This document shows positions 1-11,380 of a stretch of 64,000 nucleotides of DNA, one piece after another. The translations under genes were made by a program, and so were the position numbers. This DNA comes from Ichthyophis bannanicus (lineage: Eukaryota; Chordata; Amphibia; Gymnophiona; Ichthyophiidae). The stretch covers positions 17,398,305 to 17,462,304 of the forward strand of contig CM066048.1 in assembly GCA_033557465.1 (NCBI GenBank), read 5' to 3'. The number at the start of each line of letters is the position of its first letter. The first letter of the stretch is position 1. The notes under the pieces were generated by a model that did not search any database, was not told where the DNA came from, and was given only the letters and a program-made list of their open reading frames with translations.

Positions 1-96
1 ATGGGCTATGGAGGGTTAAGTGGCTTGCCCAAGACCACAAGGAGCACCTGTGGGACTAGAAACCCCAGTCCTTCCGGCCCAAGGTTGCTGTCCTCT
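1..96 (-). repeat. tRNA-type SINE fragment inside DIRS copy 1
   Basis: Read on the minus strand this matches the SINE at 34171-34270: the block containing TTGTGGTCTTGGGCAAG and CACTTAACCCTCCAT, preceded by the phrase GGACTGGGGTTTCTAGTCCC. It ends where recognisable DIRS gag starts (codons for SDFV near 97). The long reading frame that begins at base 1 is therefore a SINE-gag chimera and not a gene start. The other end lies outside the window. Confidence 0.75.
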
Positions 97-1040
97 AGTG
101 ACTTTGTCAGGGACATGGCCAAGGCCATCCACTTCTCTCTGGAATTGGAGGAGGAACCGAGGGCGGAGGATCTGGAGCTCCTGCAGTATCCCTCGGCCCT
201 TAGAGATGGTGATACTGCCCATGCACCACGTACTGCAGCTGCTGCTGCTGAGACTGTGGGAAACTCCTTTCACGGTCCCAGTTGTCAGCCAGTGGCTCAA
301 CTCCATGTACCAGGATGGAAGTCCCCGAACTTTGAAAAGCTCAGCTACAGCACATCTCTATCATGGTAGAGTCAGCTTTGAAACTGGTTAAGACCACCAA
401 AACCCATTTTTTGGTGCCCCTGGGCCGCGAGGCTCGAACAATGGACTCCTTTGGGAGAAAATGCTATCAAAGGTTCCTAGCTAGTGCCCCGGGTCCTGAC
501 CTACCAGACCAATATGAATATGTTCCTGAAGGACATTATGCTGGACCTGGCGGAATTTGCACCCATGTCCCCACTGACTGCTTTTTGGGCCCTGGTGGAC
601 CATGGCAAGGACTGCTCTAAGTTCATGGTGTGTGGCGCCTATGATGCTTTTGAGTCCGCATGCAAACTAGCAGTGGTGGGCATTGCTGCACACTACCTGG
701 TATGGCTGCAGTCCTCCGACCTAGAGCAGTGGGTCCAGGACAAATTGGCCAATATCCCCTACTGGGGTCAGAACCTCTTCAGGCAACCAGTAGAGGAGAA
801 GGCAGAGGAGCTCGAGAAGGAGCATGTGACCTTCTCCAGGCTCTCAAAGAAGACTGTGGATCCCACACGGAAGCATCATCAGGGTAAAACAGGCCTTCAA
901 CCCTCACGTGCACCAGTATTACCCGGCCCAGATGCCGGCCCCACCGAAGACACCCCCACCATCAACAGAGGGGAAAAAGCTACGAAGGCTCAGCCAGCCC
1001 TGCAGCCCAAGCTGGGAGCAGTGCAGTACCTAGCTCTGTG
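97..1040 (+). pseudogene. DIRS gag remnant (copy 1)
   Basis: Degenerate relative of the gag of copies 2, 3 and 5. Shared blocks are SDFVRDMAKA, a DSFGRK-like stretch, a block of the type WLQSSDLEQWVQDKL, and GQNLF followed by a Glu/Lys-rich helix (the other copies have GENLFGK or GESLFGE). The blocks lie in at least three frames (starts near 20, 363 and 484), so the gene is dead. In this family the N-terminus carries Cys/His knuckles; that part is missing here because a SINE occupies its place. Confidence 0.75.
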
Positions 1041-1109
1041 TGAGCAGTGCAGATGCACAGAATGCAAAGAAATAGGGGTGCATTTGCTGGCCTCGGCTCC
1101 CCCCCCCCT

Positions 1110-1465
1110 CCACGCAGCTGCTCTCGCTCCACCACTGCTTTTCATGTTTCCTTGGCATCGGCAGCAGAAGTGGAGCAGACAGCAATATGAAAAAAAAAAA
1201 CAAAATTAAAAAACGGGCCTTTCCGATTTCCTGCTAGCATGCAGGTCTGATCCCTCTCTCCTCTGACGTATGCCATTCAAATGTGGGTCTTTGAACAGCT
1301 GGTCTGGTCTCTCCCTCCTCTGATATGGGCATATGTCAGAGAGGGAGGGATCAGACCTGCATGCTAGCAGGAAATTGGAAAGACCCGCATTTTTCTTGTC
1401 CATTCTGCTGCTGCCACGGAAACATGAAAAGTGACAGTGGAGCAAGAGGAGGCAGCACGAGGAGC
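1110..1465. repeat. long imperfect inverted repeat between gag and pol of copy 1
   Basis: Left arm 1110-1272 and right arm 1327-1465 are reverse complements with mismatches and small indels. The most conserved part is a core around TTTCCTGCTAGCATGCAGG, followed by CTGATCCCTC. The arms are separated by about 54 bp. The left arm also carries an A-run (about 1190-1212) that is shorter in the right arm. The block sits where gag should run into pol, so it looks like a fold-back insertion. I found no clear target duplication. Confidence 0.7.
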
Positions 1466-1640
1466 TAGCTGGACATGCAGTTATGGGGCAAGGGCAGGCA
1501 GTGCAGAGAGTCAGCTGGGCATGGAGGTATGGGATAAGGCAACATGGGGAGATGCTGGGCATGGGGTAAATGACAAACCTCTGATGGGGGAGGGGGCTCA
1601 CCAGATGTGCAAGTCGCACAGGGTATATTTATAGCTTGGT

Positions 1641-3480
1641 ATGGCCCTGCTCAGGAGCATAACCAGCTGTCCACTCTCCGCCAGGGTACACTCCTCAGGT
1701 AGGGGAGCAGCTAATCCACTTTGCTCACAGGTGGTGCCTCATCACCTCAGAGCCTGGGTGTTTCAGGTCATCCAAAGCGGATACACTTCGCCCAATTACC
1801 ACCTCTATATGCCCACGGGGAATACCCCATGGACCCATTGCACAAGAACCTAGCACAGGAAGAAGTCTCCATGCTGTTCTCCACTCTGGCCATAGAGCCA
1901 GTCCCCCGGCTCAGGTCTAATGGGACTTCTATTTCAGATACTTCCTGGTTCCCAAGATGACCAGCAGGTTCAGGCCAATCCTGGACTTGAAGAACCTCAA
2001 CCTCAACCAGTTCCTGGTGCGCAAGAAGTTCAAGATGGTCTCAATGGGGATGCTGCTCCCGTACCTTCTACAGGATGATTGGCTATGCACCTTGGATCTA
2101 AAGGATGCATACATGCATATCCCGATCCACCCAAATCACAGATAATATCTACAGTTCATGCTGGGAGGCTAGCACTATCAATACTGAATGCCCTTTGGGC
2201 TGGCCTCATCTCCCCAGGTCTTCATGAAGCACCTGATGATCATTGTCACCTACTCTGAACAATAGGGGTCTTCATCTTCCCATACCTGGATGATTGTCTC
2301 AAAGGTCCTGCACCGGACAGCATCCAGTGGTCTGCCAACCTCTCCATTCAGGTGCTCGAGCAGCTGGGTTTCGTGATCAACTACCCAAAATCCCATCTCT
2401 AGTCCATGCAGCAGCTGGAGTTCATCAGCGCTCTCCTCGATACCACTCAGGCTCTGGCCTTTCTACTAGACGATGGCATGCAGTGGCTGGTAGCGATGCT
2501 GGGCGAGGTGCAGCGCCATCACTGCACAACAGCCTGAGGGATGTTGAGAATCCTTGGTCATATGGCTGCCATGGTGCATGTCACCTCACAGGCCCATCTC
2601 TTCATGGGGTAGGCCCAATGGACTCTGAGCTCACAGTAGAAGCAGGCAAAGGGCCATTTTCAGGACAGAGAGGCAGCCACCTGCTCAAGGGTCTCCCATT
2701 CTAAACTGCGCCCCCCCCCCCCCAAGAAGCTCACAGACACATCCAAGCTCTGTTGGGGAACTCACCTGGATGGCCTGTGTACACAGGGCCTGTGGCCCGA
2801 GCAGGAGAGCCTGCTCCAGATCAACTTTATCGAACTTCGGACAATCGCTAAAGGCCTGTGAGCCTTCCGAGTGCACCTGACCAATCAGATGGTCCTGATC
2901 CAAAAACAGACAGACAACCAAGTGGCGATGTTCTACATGAACAAGCAGGGGGACATAGGTTCGTATCTCCTCTGCAGGGAAGCAGTTAGGTCCATGCCAG
3001 GGAGCAGGGTGAACTTCCACAACCAAAGAGTGACATATCTATCCGGCAAGCCCAAAGTCCTAGAGGATCAGCTCAGCAGAGTCCTTCAGCCGCATGAGTG
3101 GACCCTCAACAGGGCAGTGGTGGACTGGATCTTTCAGGAGTAGGGCACTCCTGTGATTGATCTCTTTGCTATGGCATGCAGTGCCCAGGTGGGCCAGTTC
3201 TGCTTCTGACAGCTGGCCAGTAACAATCTAGCCTCCGATGCCTTCGTCTACTGGGGGGAGGGCCTGCTGTATGCATACCGCCCCCGTCCCAACAATATAA
3301 CTCGTGGTAAAAACCCTCCTGAAGTTTCAGGCTGACAAGGGCTCCATGATCCTTATCACTCCTTACTGGCCTCAACAGCCATGGTTCCTACTGCTCCTGC
3401 AGCTCTCGCAGAGGGAGCCTCTCTGCCTGGACTTCATCCGCTCCTTGGCCCTCACAGCGTGGATGCTGAGAAGGTAGTCC
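1641..3480 (+). pseudogene. DIRS reverse transcriptase-RNase H remnant (copy 1)
   Basis: Recognisable blocks follow the intact pol of copies 2 and 3. Near 1960-2140 are RFRPILDLKNLN and WLCTLDLKDAYMHIPIHP (RT fingers and palm). Near 2268-2300 is FPYLDD, the catalytic YxDD loop, followed by Cys. Near 2885-2990 is NQVAMFYMNKQG (RNase H). Stops (for example after HPNHR near 2143) and frame changes break it repeatedly. The 3' part overlaps in sequence with the beginning of the recombinase region, as in the other DIRS copies. Confidence 0.8.
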
Positions 3481-4450
3481 TCTTGAACTCAAGCTTCCCA
3501 AGGGTGTTAAGAACATCCTTCTAGTGTCCCATGAGGACTCAACTCACAAAGTCTATGTACTAAAGTGGCAGAGGTTCACTGCATGGTGTGGGCAGAGTGC
3601 TGGATACCTTCTCTTGCACCATGGACCAGCTGCTGGAGTTATCTCCTGCACCTCTCGGACTCTGGCCTTACATCCAATTCAGTGCACGTTCACCTCTGCG
3701 CAATGGGGACAGCTCCGGGAGGAAGCTTATTTTGGTCCAGTCTCTTGTGGCTCACTTCATGCTGGGCATGCTCCTCTTGAAGCCTCCTCTCAAGCCCCCT
3801 ATGTTGGCTTGGGATCTCAACATGGTACTAGCCCAGCTAATGAGGGCTCCGTTCGAGCCACTGGACTCTTTTCCCCTGAAATTCCTGACCTGAAAGATCC
3901 TCTTTTTGGTAGTGGTTATATCAGCCTGGCCTTTGTAACTCACCCGCCATACACCAGGTTTCACCAGAATAGGGTGGTACTCTGTACGCACCCCCATTTT
4001 CTGCTGAAGGTGGTCTCTGCATTCCACCTCAACCAGTCGATAGTCCTGCCAACTTTTTCCTTGGCCTCACATTAATTGGGGTGAGGTGGCATTGCATACT
4101 TTGGACTGCAAGCGGGTTTTAGCCATCTATCTGGAGCACACGAAGGCGCACCGCCAGATCACCCAGCTGTTCATTTCATTCAATCCCAGTAAGCTGGGTT
4201 CTGTGGTCTCTAAGTGCATGCTATCCCTCTGGCTAGTTGACTGCATCACTCATGCTTATTTCCAGGCTGAGTTGAGCCTTGAAGATCATGTCACAGCGTA
4301 GTGTCTGAGCTATGGCTACATCGGTGGCCAACCTTCACTGTTTCCTGCAGAAAATCTTCAGTCCATACTTTCACAGCCCATTACTGTCTGGATGGGGATT
4401 CCCGACAGGACAACAATTTTGACCAGGCCGTGTTCCGGCATCTCTTTGGG
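3481..4450 (+). pseudogene. DIRS tyrosine recombinase remnant (copy 1)
   Basis: Shows the same blocks as the intact YR of copy 3: the SAM-like N-terminal region near 3520-3600, PPYTRFHQNRVVL near 3945, HTLDCKRVLA near 4095, DHVTA near 4285 (start of the HxxR motif, followed by a TAG and a frame change) and TAHYCLD near 4375, which carries the catalytic Tyr. In the family the YR integrates the circular DNA copy. Several frames are needed to read it, so it is inactive. Confidence 0.75.
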
Positions 4451-4664
4451 TCTTAGAGTGAACTCCTGCTCACCGGCCCTTCTGTCTGTCCAGGCTACCT
4501 GCTGAAAACCCTCAAAGTCCATGTCTGCTGAGGGACTACCTTGCTGTTATTACTGGTTTCTCCAGTTTGGTTGCTCTGTTGATCTCCTCAGGTTCCAGTA
4601 CCCCTTTAGCATCGGAGTCCCATATGTGTGGACTTATTTCCTGCTTGTTCATGGAGAAAGCGTA

Positions 4665-5115
4665 CTTACTTACCTGTTGCAGGTGTTCTCTACAAACAAT
4701 AAATCTTAACAACCCTCCCACCTTCCCCAAGGGTTGCCTTTTTGGCTCCTGCTATGTTATTAGACTGGAGAAGCTGGGGAGCATTCCCGTGCAGAGCTCT
4801 GTTGGTGATGTCACCCATACATGAGGACTTATTCCTGCTGTTAGTGTAGCTGGGTTTAAAAAAGGTTTGGACAAGTTCCTGGAGGAAAGGTCCATAAACC
4901 ATTATTAAGAAGGGACCCAGGATATCAATGCTTGACCCAGTACAAACATTGCGGAACCTGTGTCTTTTGGGGAAACTGCTAGGTACGTATGACCTAGATT
5001 GGCCACTGTTGGAAACAGGATACTGGGCTTGATGGACCTTAGTCTGACCCAGTATGGCATATCTTATGTTCTTATGTTCTTAGAACACCTGCTACAGGTG
5101 AGTAACTACGCTTGT
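4665..5115. repeat. palindromic DIRS-end unit abutting the 3' end of copy 1
   Basis: Outer arms are TTACTTACCTGTTGCAGGTG (from 4668) and CACCTGCTACAGGTGAGTAA (ending near 5105), which are reverse complements with few mismatches. The inside resembles a DIRS 5' terminus: a C-rich block, the word CAGAGC, a GATGTCACCCATA-like stretch and ATGAGGACTTATTCCTGCT. It is the counterpart of the units at 45495-45772 and 45769-46090. A CR1 3' end (4840-5081) has inserted into the right arm. Confidence 0.65.
4840..5081 (+). mobile_element. CR1 LINE 3' end
   Basis: Begins in the last codons of a CR1 ORF2 ([18 protein letters not shown], then a stop) and continues through the 3' UTR with the phrase CTGACCCAGTATGGC. 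It ends in the short tandem CTTATGTT typical of CR1 3' termini, which lack a poly-A tail. It is severely 5'-truncated and carries no RT. It interrupts a palindromic DIRS-end unit, so it is younger than that unit. Confidence 0.85.
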
Positions 5116-5148
5116 CCAATGGGTATGAAGTGGACTTCCCCAGTCCTC

Positions 5149-5310
5149 TAATAAGAGTTTATGGACTTTTCCTCCAGAAACCTGTCCAAACCTCTTTTAA
5201 ATCCAGCTACACTAACAGCTTTTACTATATACTCTGGTAACAAATTACAGGGTTTGATTACACATTTGAGTTAAAAAAATAAATATTTTCTCCGATGAGT
5301 CTTAAATGCG
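5149..5310 (-). mobile_element. CR1 LINE fragment, minus strand
   Basis: On the minus strand this encodes the same ORF2 C-terminus as 4840-5081 (KGLDRFLEE-like, upstream TLIRRKYLF-like). It corresponds to 59714-59900. It lacks a clean 3' end. Only about 160 bp are recognisable. Confidence 0.7.
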
Positions 5311-6599
5311 CAGTGTATATACACTGAAAGCCCTATTTTTCTGAAACTAGGACAGCACCTACCTAATTGCCTCAAAAAATAAATCCCTAAATTTCCAAAT
5401 GATAAACAGCTAGGATCAGAAGCCCTATATAATCCACTGGAGCCAGAATAGTACAGCCAATTATGTGAATCATAATCATCTCTTTGGAAGGAGGGAAAAT
5501 GTTTCTAGCATTAAAGGCAGCAGGGCTTCACCCTATTTATTTACAAAAAAAACCCCAGTCATTAAATTCAGATATTTTAAATTATACACAACTCTCTAAT
5601 TGCTAATTTTAATTAAGCAGATTGCGCCATGTGGTAGCACACCAATTTAAGAGTTTAGACAAATTCAGTCAGGCTTTAGGAGGGGCCTCATCGGGGACAG
5701 CAGCAGCTGACGACTTGCTCAGTAAATGGGGCCAAGGAGGACTGGTTCCGCTCTTCTCAAGCAGTCTAACCTTTTGCATACGCTTATGCAATACTACTGC
5801 AGAGGACAGACAGGTTGAGACAGAGTTATAAGATGGTTTGGTGGTTCAAATTTCTTTTATCAGTTGGGAAACAGAGTTGTAGAAGACTGAACCTCAAGTT
5901 CAAACCTTTTTTATAAGGAGTCTCATAGGGTATGATATTACCCCCATTACATCCCAGCCTTAGGGAACAATATCAAGAATTGTATATCGTCCTACTAGAG
6001 CAATCCAGACAAGTGGGTTGTGTTCCCCTACCAGCATATTGGCGGAGACAAAGAACCAATGAAAAGCCCAGGTTTCCATGACATCACCCTATGCCTCTAT
6101 TCACCTCAGCCACCAGAGGTCCATTCAGTATTTCTTCATCATTATACTTGTTGGGGGCTCCCGTCTGTGTGGGACATAATTTGGGATAGACTGCTGACGA
6201 CCATTGGTGCAGTGTGGGGGTTATCTGCCATTTTCTGCACGCATTAGTAGCATTTTCTCCTATGGTACGCAGTTAATGCTACAGTGAAAGAGCAGTTAAC
6301 GCACACCTTTCAGCTGCCACAGTCTTAGTGCACACTGTTGAGACACTTGCCTTAATTCTCTTCCCCTCCCCTCCCCTCCCCCCCCCAGGAAACGTTTGAC
6401 CAGTGGTAAATGAGGTGCCTCATCTCCAGATTCTGGACTCTGTTCTGCTGGCATGGTAGTGTCTAAGTCATCCCTTCTTTCATCCAGGGGATCCAATTAG
6501 TCTGGCCTTGCCTGCCTCAGGGCAGGAGGTGACAGATGGCGCTATGGATAAGGATATCCAGCCAACCAGAGGATCTGGCAACTGTGCTGTGAACTGCTC
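5311..6599. other. no recognisable gene or repeat
   Basis: AT-rich to mixed sequence. Short open frames (for example 5622-5831 and 6020-6247) have no motif I recognise. A short C/T-rich run lies at 6361-6388. It may hold the decayed 5' part of the retroelement that becomes readable after 6600, but I cannot support that. Confidence 0.5.
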
Positions 6600-7660
6600 A
6601 TTGTCCTCTAGAGGGTTTGTAGCAGCTGTGCCCCCTGGTGTTGCGAGTCATATCTAAGAGGAGAGCTTCTGGACTCCAGATTGTCCTCCCCGGAATTCTT
6701 GTTTTTCCTTTTTGCAGCAGGTCTGATCATTCTGGCATAGAAATTCAGACTCTGTGGCCTCTGGGTGCCCCCAGGTGCAGTCTCATGCAGGGCCAGTGGA
6801 GAGTGGAAGCCCAGTTTGACTGCCTTTGGCTAAGTGTCCCTGCCATGGGGCAGCCCCTGGAGATGGGGAACAGCTGGGAGCTGTCTGAGATTTTGACTAC
6901 GACTTGGATTCAGATGGTTCGATACTGGGCTCTGTCGTGGATGTAAACATACTCTAACCTTTAGAAGTTTGTGAGGAAGCTGGTGTGATCTGCCTATTCC
7001 AGAAGGAGGCGCTGGCAATGTTGATTATCAGGGTCTCATCCATCTTGAATTTGACAGATGCTTCTGGCATGGAGCAGGAGCCAAAGGTACATCTGCTCCT
7101 TCAAGGGGTTTGAAAATCCACTATTGTCTTCCCATTCTCAGATGTGATCAAGGATATGATCCGATCGGAATATGACTCTCCTGACTCCCTGTCTAAAGGG
7201 ATAAGGGTCTGTACGAAGATCTCCGCTCTCTCAGAGAAATGCGTAGATCATGATGATTACCAGATGGACCACTATTCCTGTGGAAGGCAGATTGACCTTA
7301 AAAGATTTTCTGGATCAGAAGGTGGATTCGTTGTTGAGAAGCCAGTTTGCCATGGTGGCAGCTATTCTGCAGCTGGTGGTATTGCATCATCCTGATGTCT
7401 CGAGCCCTGCTCCAGTGGATTCAGTCTCTTCTGCCAACTTTTTGGAGTTGCGATGCTCTTCCTTTCTGATTTCATGTATGGCCTGGTATATTTGGTGGCC
7501 AGGGATGAAGCCCAATGATGGTATTATGGCATTGGTTTTGGCTCCGGCACTGGGCAGCAGGCACATCTTCCAAAGCCCAGTTGGCCCAACTGGGTTTTCA
7601 GGGAAAGCTTCTGTTTGAAGCCGATTTGAAGAAGCTAGTGAAGGACCTGAATGAGAAAAA
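6600..7660 (+). pseudogene. probable gag region of an old YR retroelement (second lineage)
   Basis: Assigned mainly by position: it precedes, across an L2 insertion, the pol remnant at 9425-11380 on the same strand. Short frames with gag-like composition occur (LKDFLDQKVDSLLRS at about 7285-7330; LKKLVKDLNEKK at about 7628-7660) but no diagnostic zinc knuckle is visible. Multiple stops show it is dead. It differs clearly from the gag of DIRS copies 1-5. Confidence 0.35.
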
Positions 7661-9219
7661 ATCTTACTGCCTTTTGGAATATATCTTCCACCATCTCCTG
7701 TCTGAACACCACTACCTCCCTGCTAGACCCCTGCCCTATGGAATGGATAAAGAAAACCAAGGAAGACCTGAGTGCTCCATTAACCCACATCATAAACGAA
7801 TCCTTTAAACAAGGATACATACCAGATGCCCTCAAAACATCAATCATTCGACCAACCATAAAAAAGAACAACCTGGACCCCCTGGACCCCACCTCCTACA
7901 GACCAGTTGCAAGCCTCTCCCTCGCCACCAAGATAATAGAAAAGATAGGCCAACGCCAGCTTCAAGATCATCTGGACACCAACGACATACTTGACCCGCA
8001 GCAACACGGATTCCGGCCACTACATGGAGTCGAGACCCTCATGACCATTCTAATGAACACCCTCATCATTGGAACCCAAGAGAAACAATCGGGATACATC
8101 CTGATCTTTCTAGATATATCAGCGGCCTTTGACACAATCTCCCACGAAATCCTCATAAGCAGACTCCATTCAATTGGAATCAAAGACACTGTACTACAGT
8201 GGTTCAGATCCTATTTAACCAACAGACAGCAACGGATCCGCACCTTCTCCACAACCTCGCCCCCCTACCAACAACATCAAGGAGTACCCCAAGGATCCAC
8301 CCTATCAGCCATGTTGTTCAATATATATCTCCGTCCACTATGCTCAATCATACGCACCCACAACATCAACTTCCACATATACGCTGACGACATAATGCTC
8401 TACGCACCGATTACAACCACCAACCCAAAAAGCGACCAGCTATCAGCCTGCTTCACCGACGTGGCCAACTGGCTACAGGAGAACAATCTATCCATCAACA
8501 TAAAGAAAACCGAAGCCCTTATAGTGACAAAAGAACCTGACTTCAAACCACCTACCCACCTCAACATGGGAACCACGCAAATCCAAATCCAGCCCCAAAT
8601 AAGGTATCTAGGCGTTATCATTGACCAGGCTCTCACCTTTAAACAACAAATCAACAAAACCGCTGGGACGATATTCCATAAAGCTAAAACTGTTCAACGC
8701 CTCCGACCCCTCCTAGAACCTCACGACTTCAGGACAGTAATGCAAGCTGTAACACTCCCTCATCTGGATTTCTGCAACATAATCTACCATGGACTCCCCG
8801 CCTCACACACCAACCCCCTCCGAACTGCCTTAAATACTACAGCAAGGATTATTCATAATGCAAAAAAACGGGATCACATCACCCCAATCCTAAGAGACCT
8901 CCACTTCCTTCCAATTCCAGCAAGGACCAAGTACAAAGCTATCCTACTCATCCACAAGACTATCCACCAAACACGGAACACCTCATTCCACCCCCTACTG
9001 CCTCGCCCATCCCACAACAGATCAACCAGACAATCCTCCAATAACTCCATCATCGTCCCCCACAAAAGAACCAAATCCACACAACGGACTTGCAACAGAG
9101 CCTTCGAACTTTATGCTCCATCCCTCTGGAACTCTCTACCAAACCACATCAGGAACAACGCTGACATCACATCATTCAAGAAACAGCTGAAAACAATCCT
9201 ATTCCGTGAACATCTTTGA
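7651..9219 (+). CDS. L2 LINE reverse transcriptase, partial (5'-truncated) but open
   Basis: About 520 codons without a stop. In order: PTSYRPVASLSLATKIIEKI (RT block 1), QHGFRPLHGVETLM, FLDISAAFDTISHEIL (first catalytic Asp), QGVPQGSTLSAMLFNIYL, HIYADDIMLYA (catalytic YADD, codons near 8381), IRYLGVIID, then the L2-type C-terminal domain ending LWNSLPNHIRN and LFREHL. It lacks the APE endonuclease expected upstream, so it cannot mobilise alone. The true start codon is missing; the first codons belong to flanking sequence. Confidence 0.9.
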   Translation: MRKNLTAFWNISSTISCLNTTTSLLDPCPMEWIKKTKEDLSAPLTHIINESFKQGYIPDALKTSIIRPTIKKNNLDPLDPTSYRPVASLSLATKIIEKIGQRQLQDHLDTNDILDPQQHGFRPLHGVETLMTILMNTLIIGTQEKQSGYILIFLDISAAFDTISHEILISRLHSIGIKDTVLQWFRSYLTNRQQRIRTFSTTSPPYQQHQGVPQGSTLSAMLFNIYLRPLCSIIRTHNINFHIYADDIMLYAPITTTNPKSDQLSACFTDVANWLQENNLSINIKKTEALIVTKEPDFKPPTHLNMGTTQIQIQPQIRYLGVIIDQALTFKQQINKTAGTIFHKAKTVQRLRPLLEPHDFRTVMQAVTLPHLDFCNIIYHGLPASHTNPLRTALNTTARIIHNAKKRDHITPILRDLHFLPIPARTKYKAILLIHKTIHQTRNTSFHPLLPRPSHNRSTRQSSNNSIIVPHKRTKSTQRTCNRAFELYAPSLWNSLPNHIRNNADITSFKKQLKTILFREHL

Positions 9220-9424
9220 ACAGAAATACCACCCTATCCGCATGATCTAATACTCAGATGCAGCAGAAATGTACATGTCTATGTCCACCCAAATCATTAA
9301 TTGTTGCACCTGGTGATGGCCCCACCCTGTAAAATATTGCCCCCCCTTATGTTATATGTTACACCGCTTTGACCCGGTGAAAAGCGGTATATAAATGCAG
9401 TTAAATAAATAAATAAATAAATAA
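7661..9424 (+). mobile_element. L2-clade LINE, 5'-truncated
   Basis: Contains an uninterrupted RT frame to 9219, then a 3' UTR that ends AAAGCGGTATATAAATGCAG followed by TAAA repeats to about 9424. This GCGGTATATAA...TAAATAAATAAA end is the usual L2-type tail. No endonuclease domain is present, so the 5' end is truncated just inside the linker before RT. It splits an older YR retroelement into 6600-7660 and 9425-11870. The open RT frame suggests recent insertion compared with its surroundings. Confidence 0.9.
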
Positions 9425-11380
9425 GACAGGTCTAAGGAGCCTGTGAAGCAGGCTGGTGCCCCTTCTCATCAGCCTGTGCCTGTCCAGAGGGAGCGCTGGC
9501 CAGATTCCCTGGGATCTCAGTCCTCTTGTGGAATGTGTGGACCCAGGGACTGTCCCTTCCAGAGGAGGACCTTCCCAGGCTGCACATTGAAGGTTTAGGG
9601 GCCCATTCCCTAGTTCCTCCAGTTGGAGGCAGGTTTTGTTTTTTCTTTCAGGAATGAGCCCGGGTTACCAAGGATTGCTGGGTGCTAAACACCATTCAGT
9701 TCTGCTATGTCCTGGAATGTAAAGAGCTGATTCCGGATGCCTTTGTCATCTCCCCTTGTGGGTCTGTGATCAAAGTACCGCTGTTCCTAAAGGCAGTAAT
9801 GCCCTTCCTGACAGATGAGCATAGCAAGGGCAGATACGCCATCTATTTTGTGATACCAAAAGAGGACGGTTCCTTCTGGCCCATTCTGGACCTCACGGGG
9901 ATCAATGAGCACTTGCGTGTCCTGTGCTTCTGGATGGAAACCTTGTGCTCAGTGATTCAAACAGTGTACTAAGGGAAGTTCTTGGCTTCTTTGGATCTGG
10001 CTGATCAGCAAGATATCTGCATATTGCTGTGCTTGGATCTCACTATCAGTTCACTGCCCTCCCTTTTGGGATATCCACCACCCCAGAGATATTTTACAAG
10101 GTCATGGTGGTGGCGGCTGTGGCACCAAGGGATCTGTGTCCATCCTTATATGGACGACTGACCTATCTGGGCCCGTTACCTTTCAGAAGAGTCTCGCGTG
10201 GCATCCCGAGTGGTACTTTTCTTAGAAAGCCTTGGCTGGGTGTTCAATCAGGAAAAGAGTCTGCTGTGGCCTCCCCAGTCCCTGATGTTTCCACCACTCG
10301 AGTGGGCAGAGTTTCCTTCCAGGAGAGAAAGTCAAAAGGCTGTTGGCTTGCCTGGTGCTTTTCAGTGTGTAGCAGGCTTCCAGAGTCTGGGATTATTTTC
10401 AGCTCTTTGGAATGATGGTGGCAACCATGAAGATGGTGCTGTGGCCATATGTTGATATGCAACCATTATAGTGGTCCTTATTCTCTGTGGTCCCAGAGTT
10501 CTCAGGAGTTCAAGCGCAGGTTCACACTCCTATCGATGGTAAAGTCCAGCTTGTGATGGTGGCAGCAACCCTGAGGAAGGGTGTGCCACTGGATAATTTC
10601 TCCTAAATCCTCCTGATGACGGATGCCAGTCTCTTGGGCGGGGGAAACCATTGCCAAGACCATACGGCTTAGGGCTGTTGGAGCCATAGGGAAGTGGTGT
10701 GGTCCATCAACCACATCAAGGCGAAGGCCATCAGACTGGCTTGTCTGCATTTCCAGGTGGTTTGAATGTTTTCAGACAACACCATGGTGGCTTATGTCAA
10801 TTGGTAAGACAGCACAAGGAGTATTGGGGTAGCTCTGGAGATGGCTCTCTTGTTTGCCTGGGTAGAGAAGAACTTCTGAGCCTTGTCAGCTCAGCAGATT
10901 GCTGAGGTAGACAGTGTGGAAGCGGATTTCCTCAGCCAGCACTCTCTGGACTATGGAGAATAGGAGTTGAATTAGGAGGTGCTTCAGTTTTTGCTGCACT
11001 GCTGGGGTCACTCCGAAATGGATCTGATAGTGACCCACTCCAATGCCAAAGTTCGCTGCATCTTCAGTCATCACCCAGAGACAGGGTATGAGGGTGCTGT
11101 CTCTGACCCAGCCCTGGTAGTCAGTACCTGCTGAATATGTTTCCTCTGTGGTTCCTAGTGGGGTGTGTTCTTTAGCATATGGACCGCCACCCAAGCAGCA
11201 TTATTCTGGTGGCATTGGATTGGCTGAGGAGAGTGTAGTTCGGATTCCTGAAGTGGCTCCTGCAGGCACCTCCTCTTCGTCACTTCCATCTCAGGGCCTA
11301 TTACAGCAGGGACCGATTGTCCTTGAGGACCCAGTTCCCTTCTTGTTTATGGCTTGGCTCTTGGAAGGAGATGACTAGAG
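9425..11380 (+). pseudogene. RT-RNase H remnant of a second DIRS/Ngaro-type lineage
   Basis: RT blocks: YAIYFVIPKEDGSFWPILDL (near 9838), METLCSVIQTVY (near 9937), FLASLDLADQ (near 9979), FTALPFGIS (10049) and a YMDD loop at 10147-10158 followed by TGA. RNase H: MTDASLLGGGN (near 10617), SDNTMVAYVNW (10772-10805) and a DSVEADFLSQ-like stretch (near 10912). The wording (METL-SVI, DNTMVAYVN) differs from copies 1-5 (KFKML, TDNQVAMFYVN), so this is a separate lineage. At least a dozen stops show great age. Confidence 0.75.

Larger units (their letters stand above)
97..5115 (+). mobile_element. DIRS retrotransposon copy 1, decayed, 5' end missing
   Basis: Remnants occur in the order gag (97-1040), RT-RNase H (1641-3480), tyrosine recombinase (3481-4450) and DIRS-type terminal sequence (about 4590-5115). 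This is the order of DIRS copies 2-5 in this window. All three genes carry many stops and frameshifts. The gag-pol interval holds an unrelated inverted repeat and the 3' end holds a CR1 insertion. The element's own 5' end is replaced by a SINE at the window edge. Confidence 0.85.

Noticed and set aside
1..369. Open frame beginning with ATG at base 1
   Set aside because: It is part SINE (minus) and part DIRS gag in an arbitrary frame; not a gene.
5622..5831. Short open frame
   Set aside because: No motif and no relation to neighbouring elements; consistent with chance.
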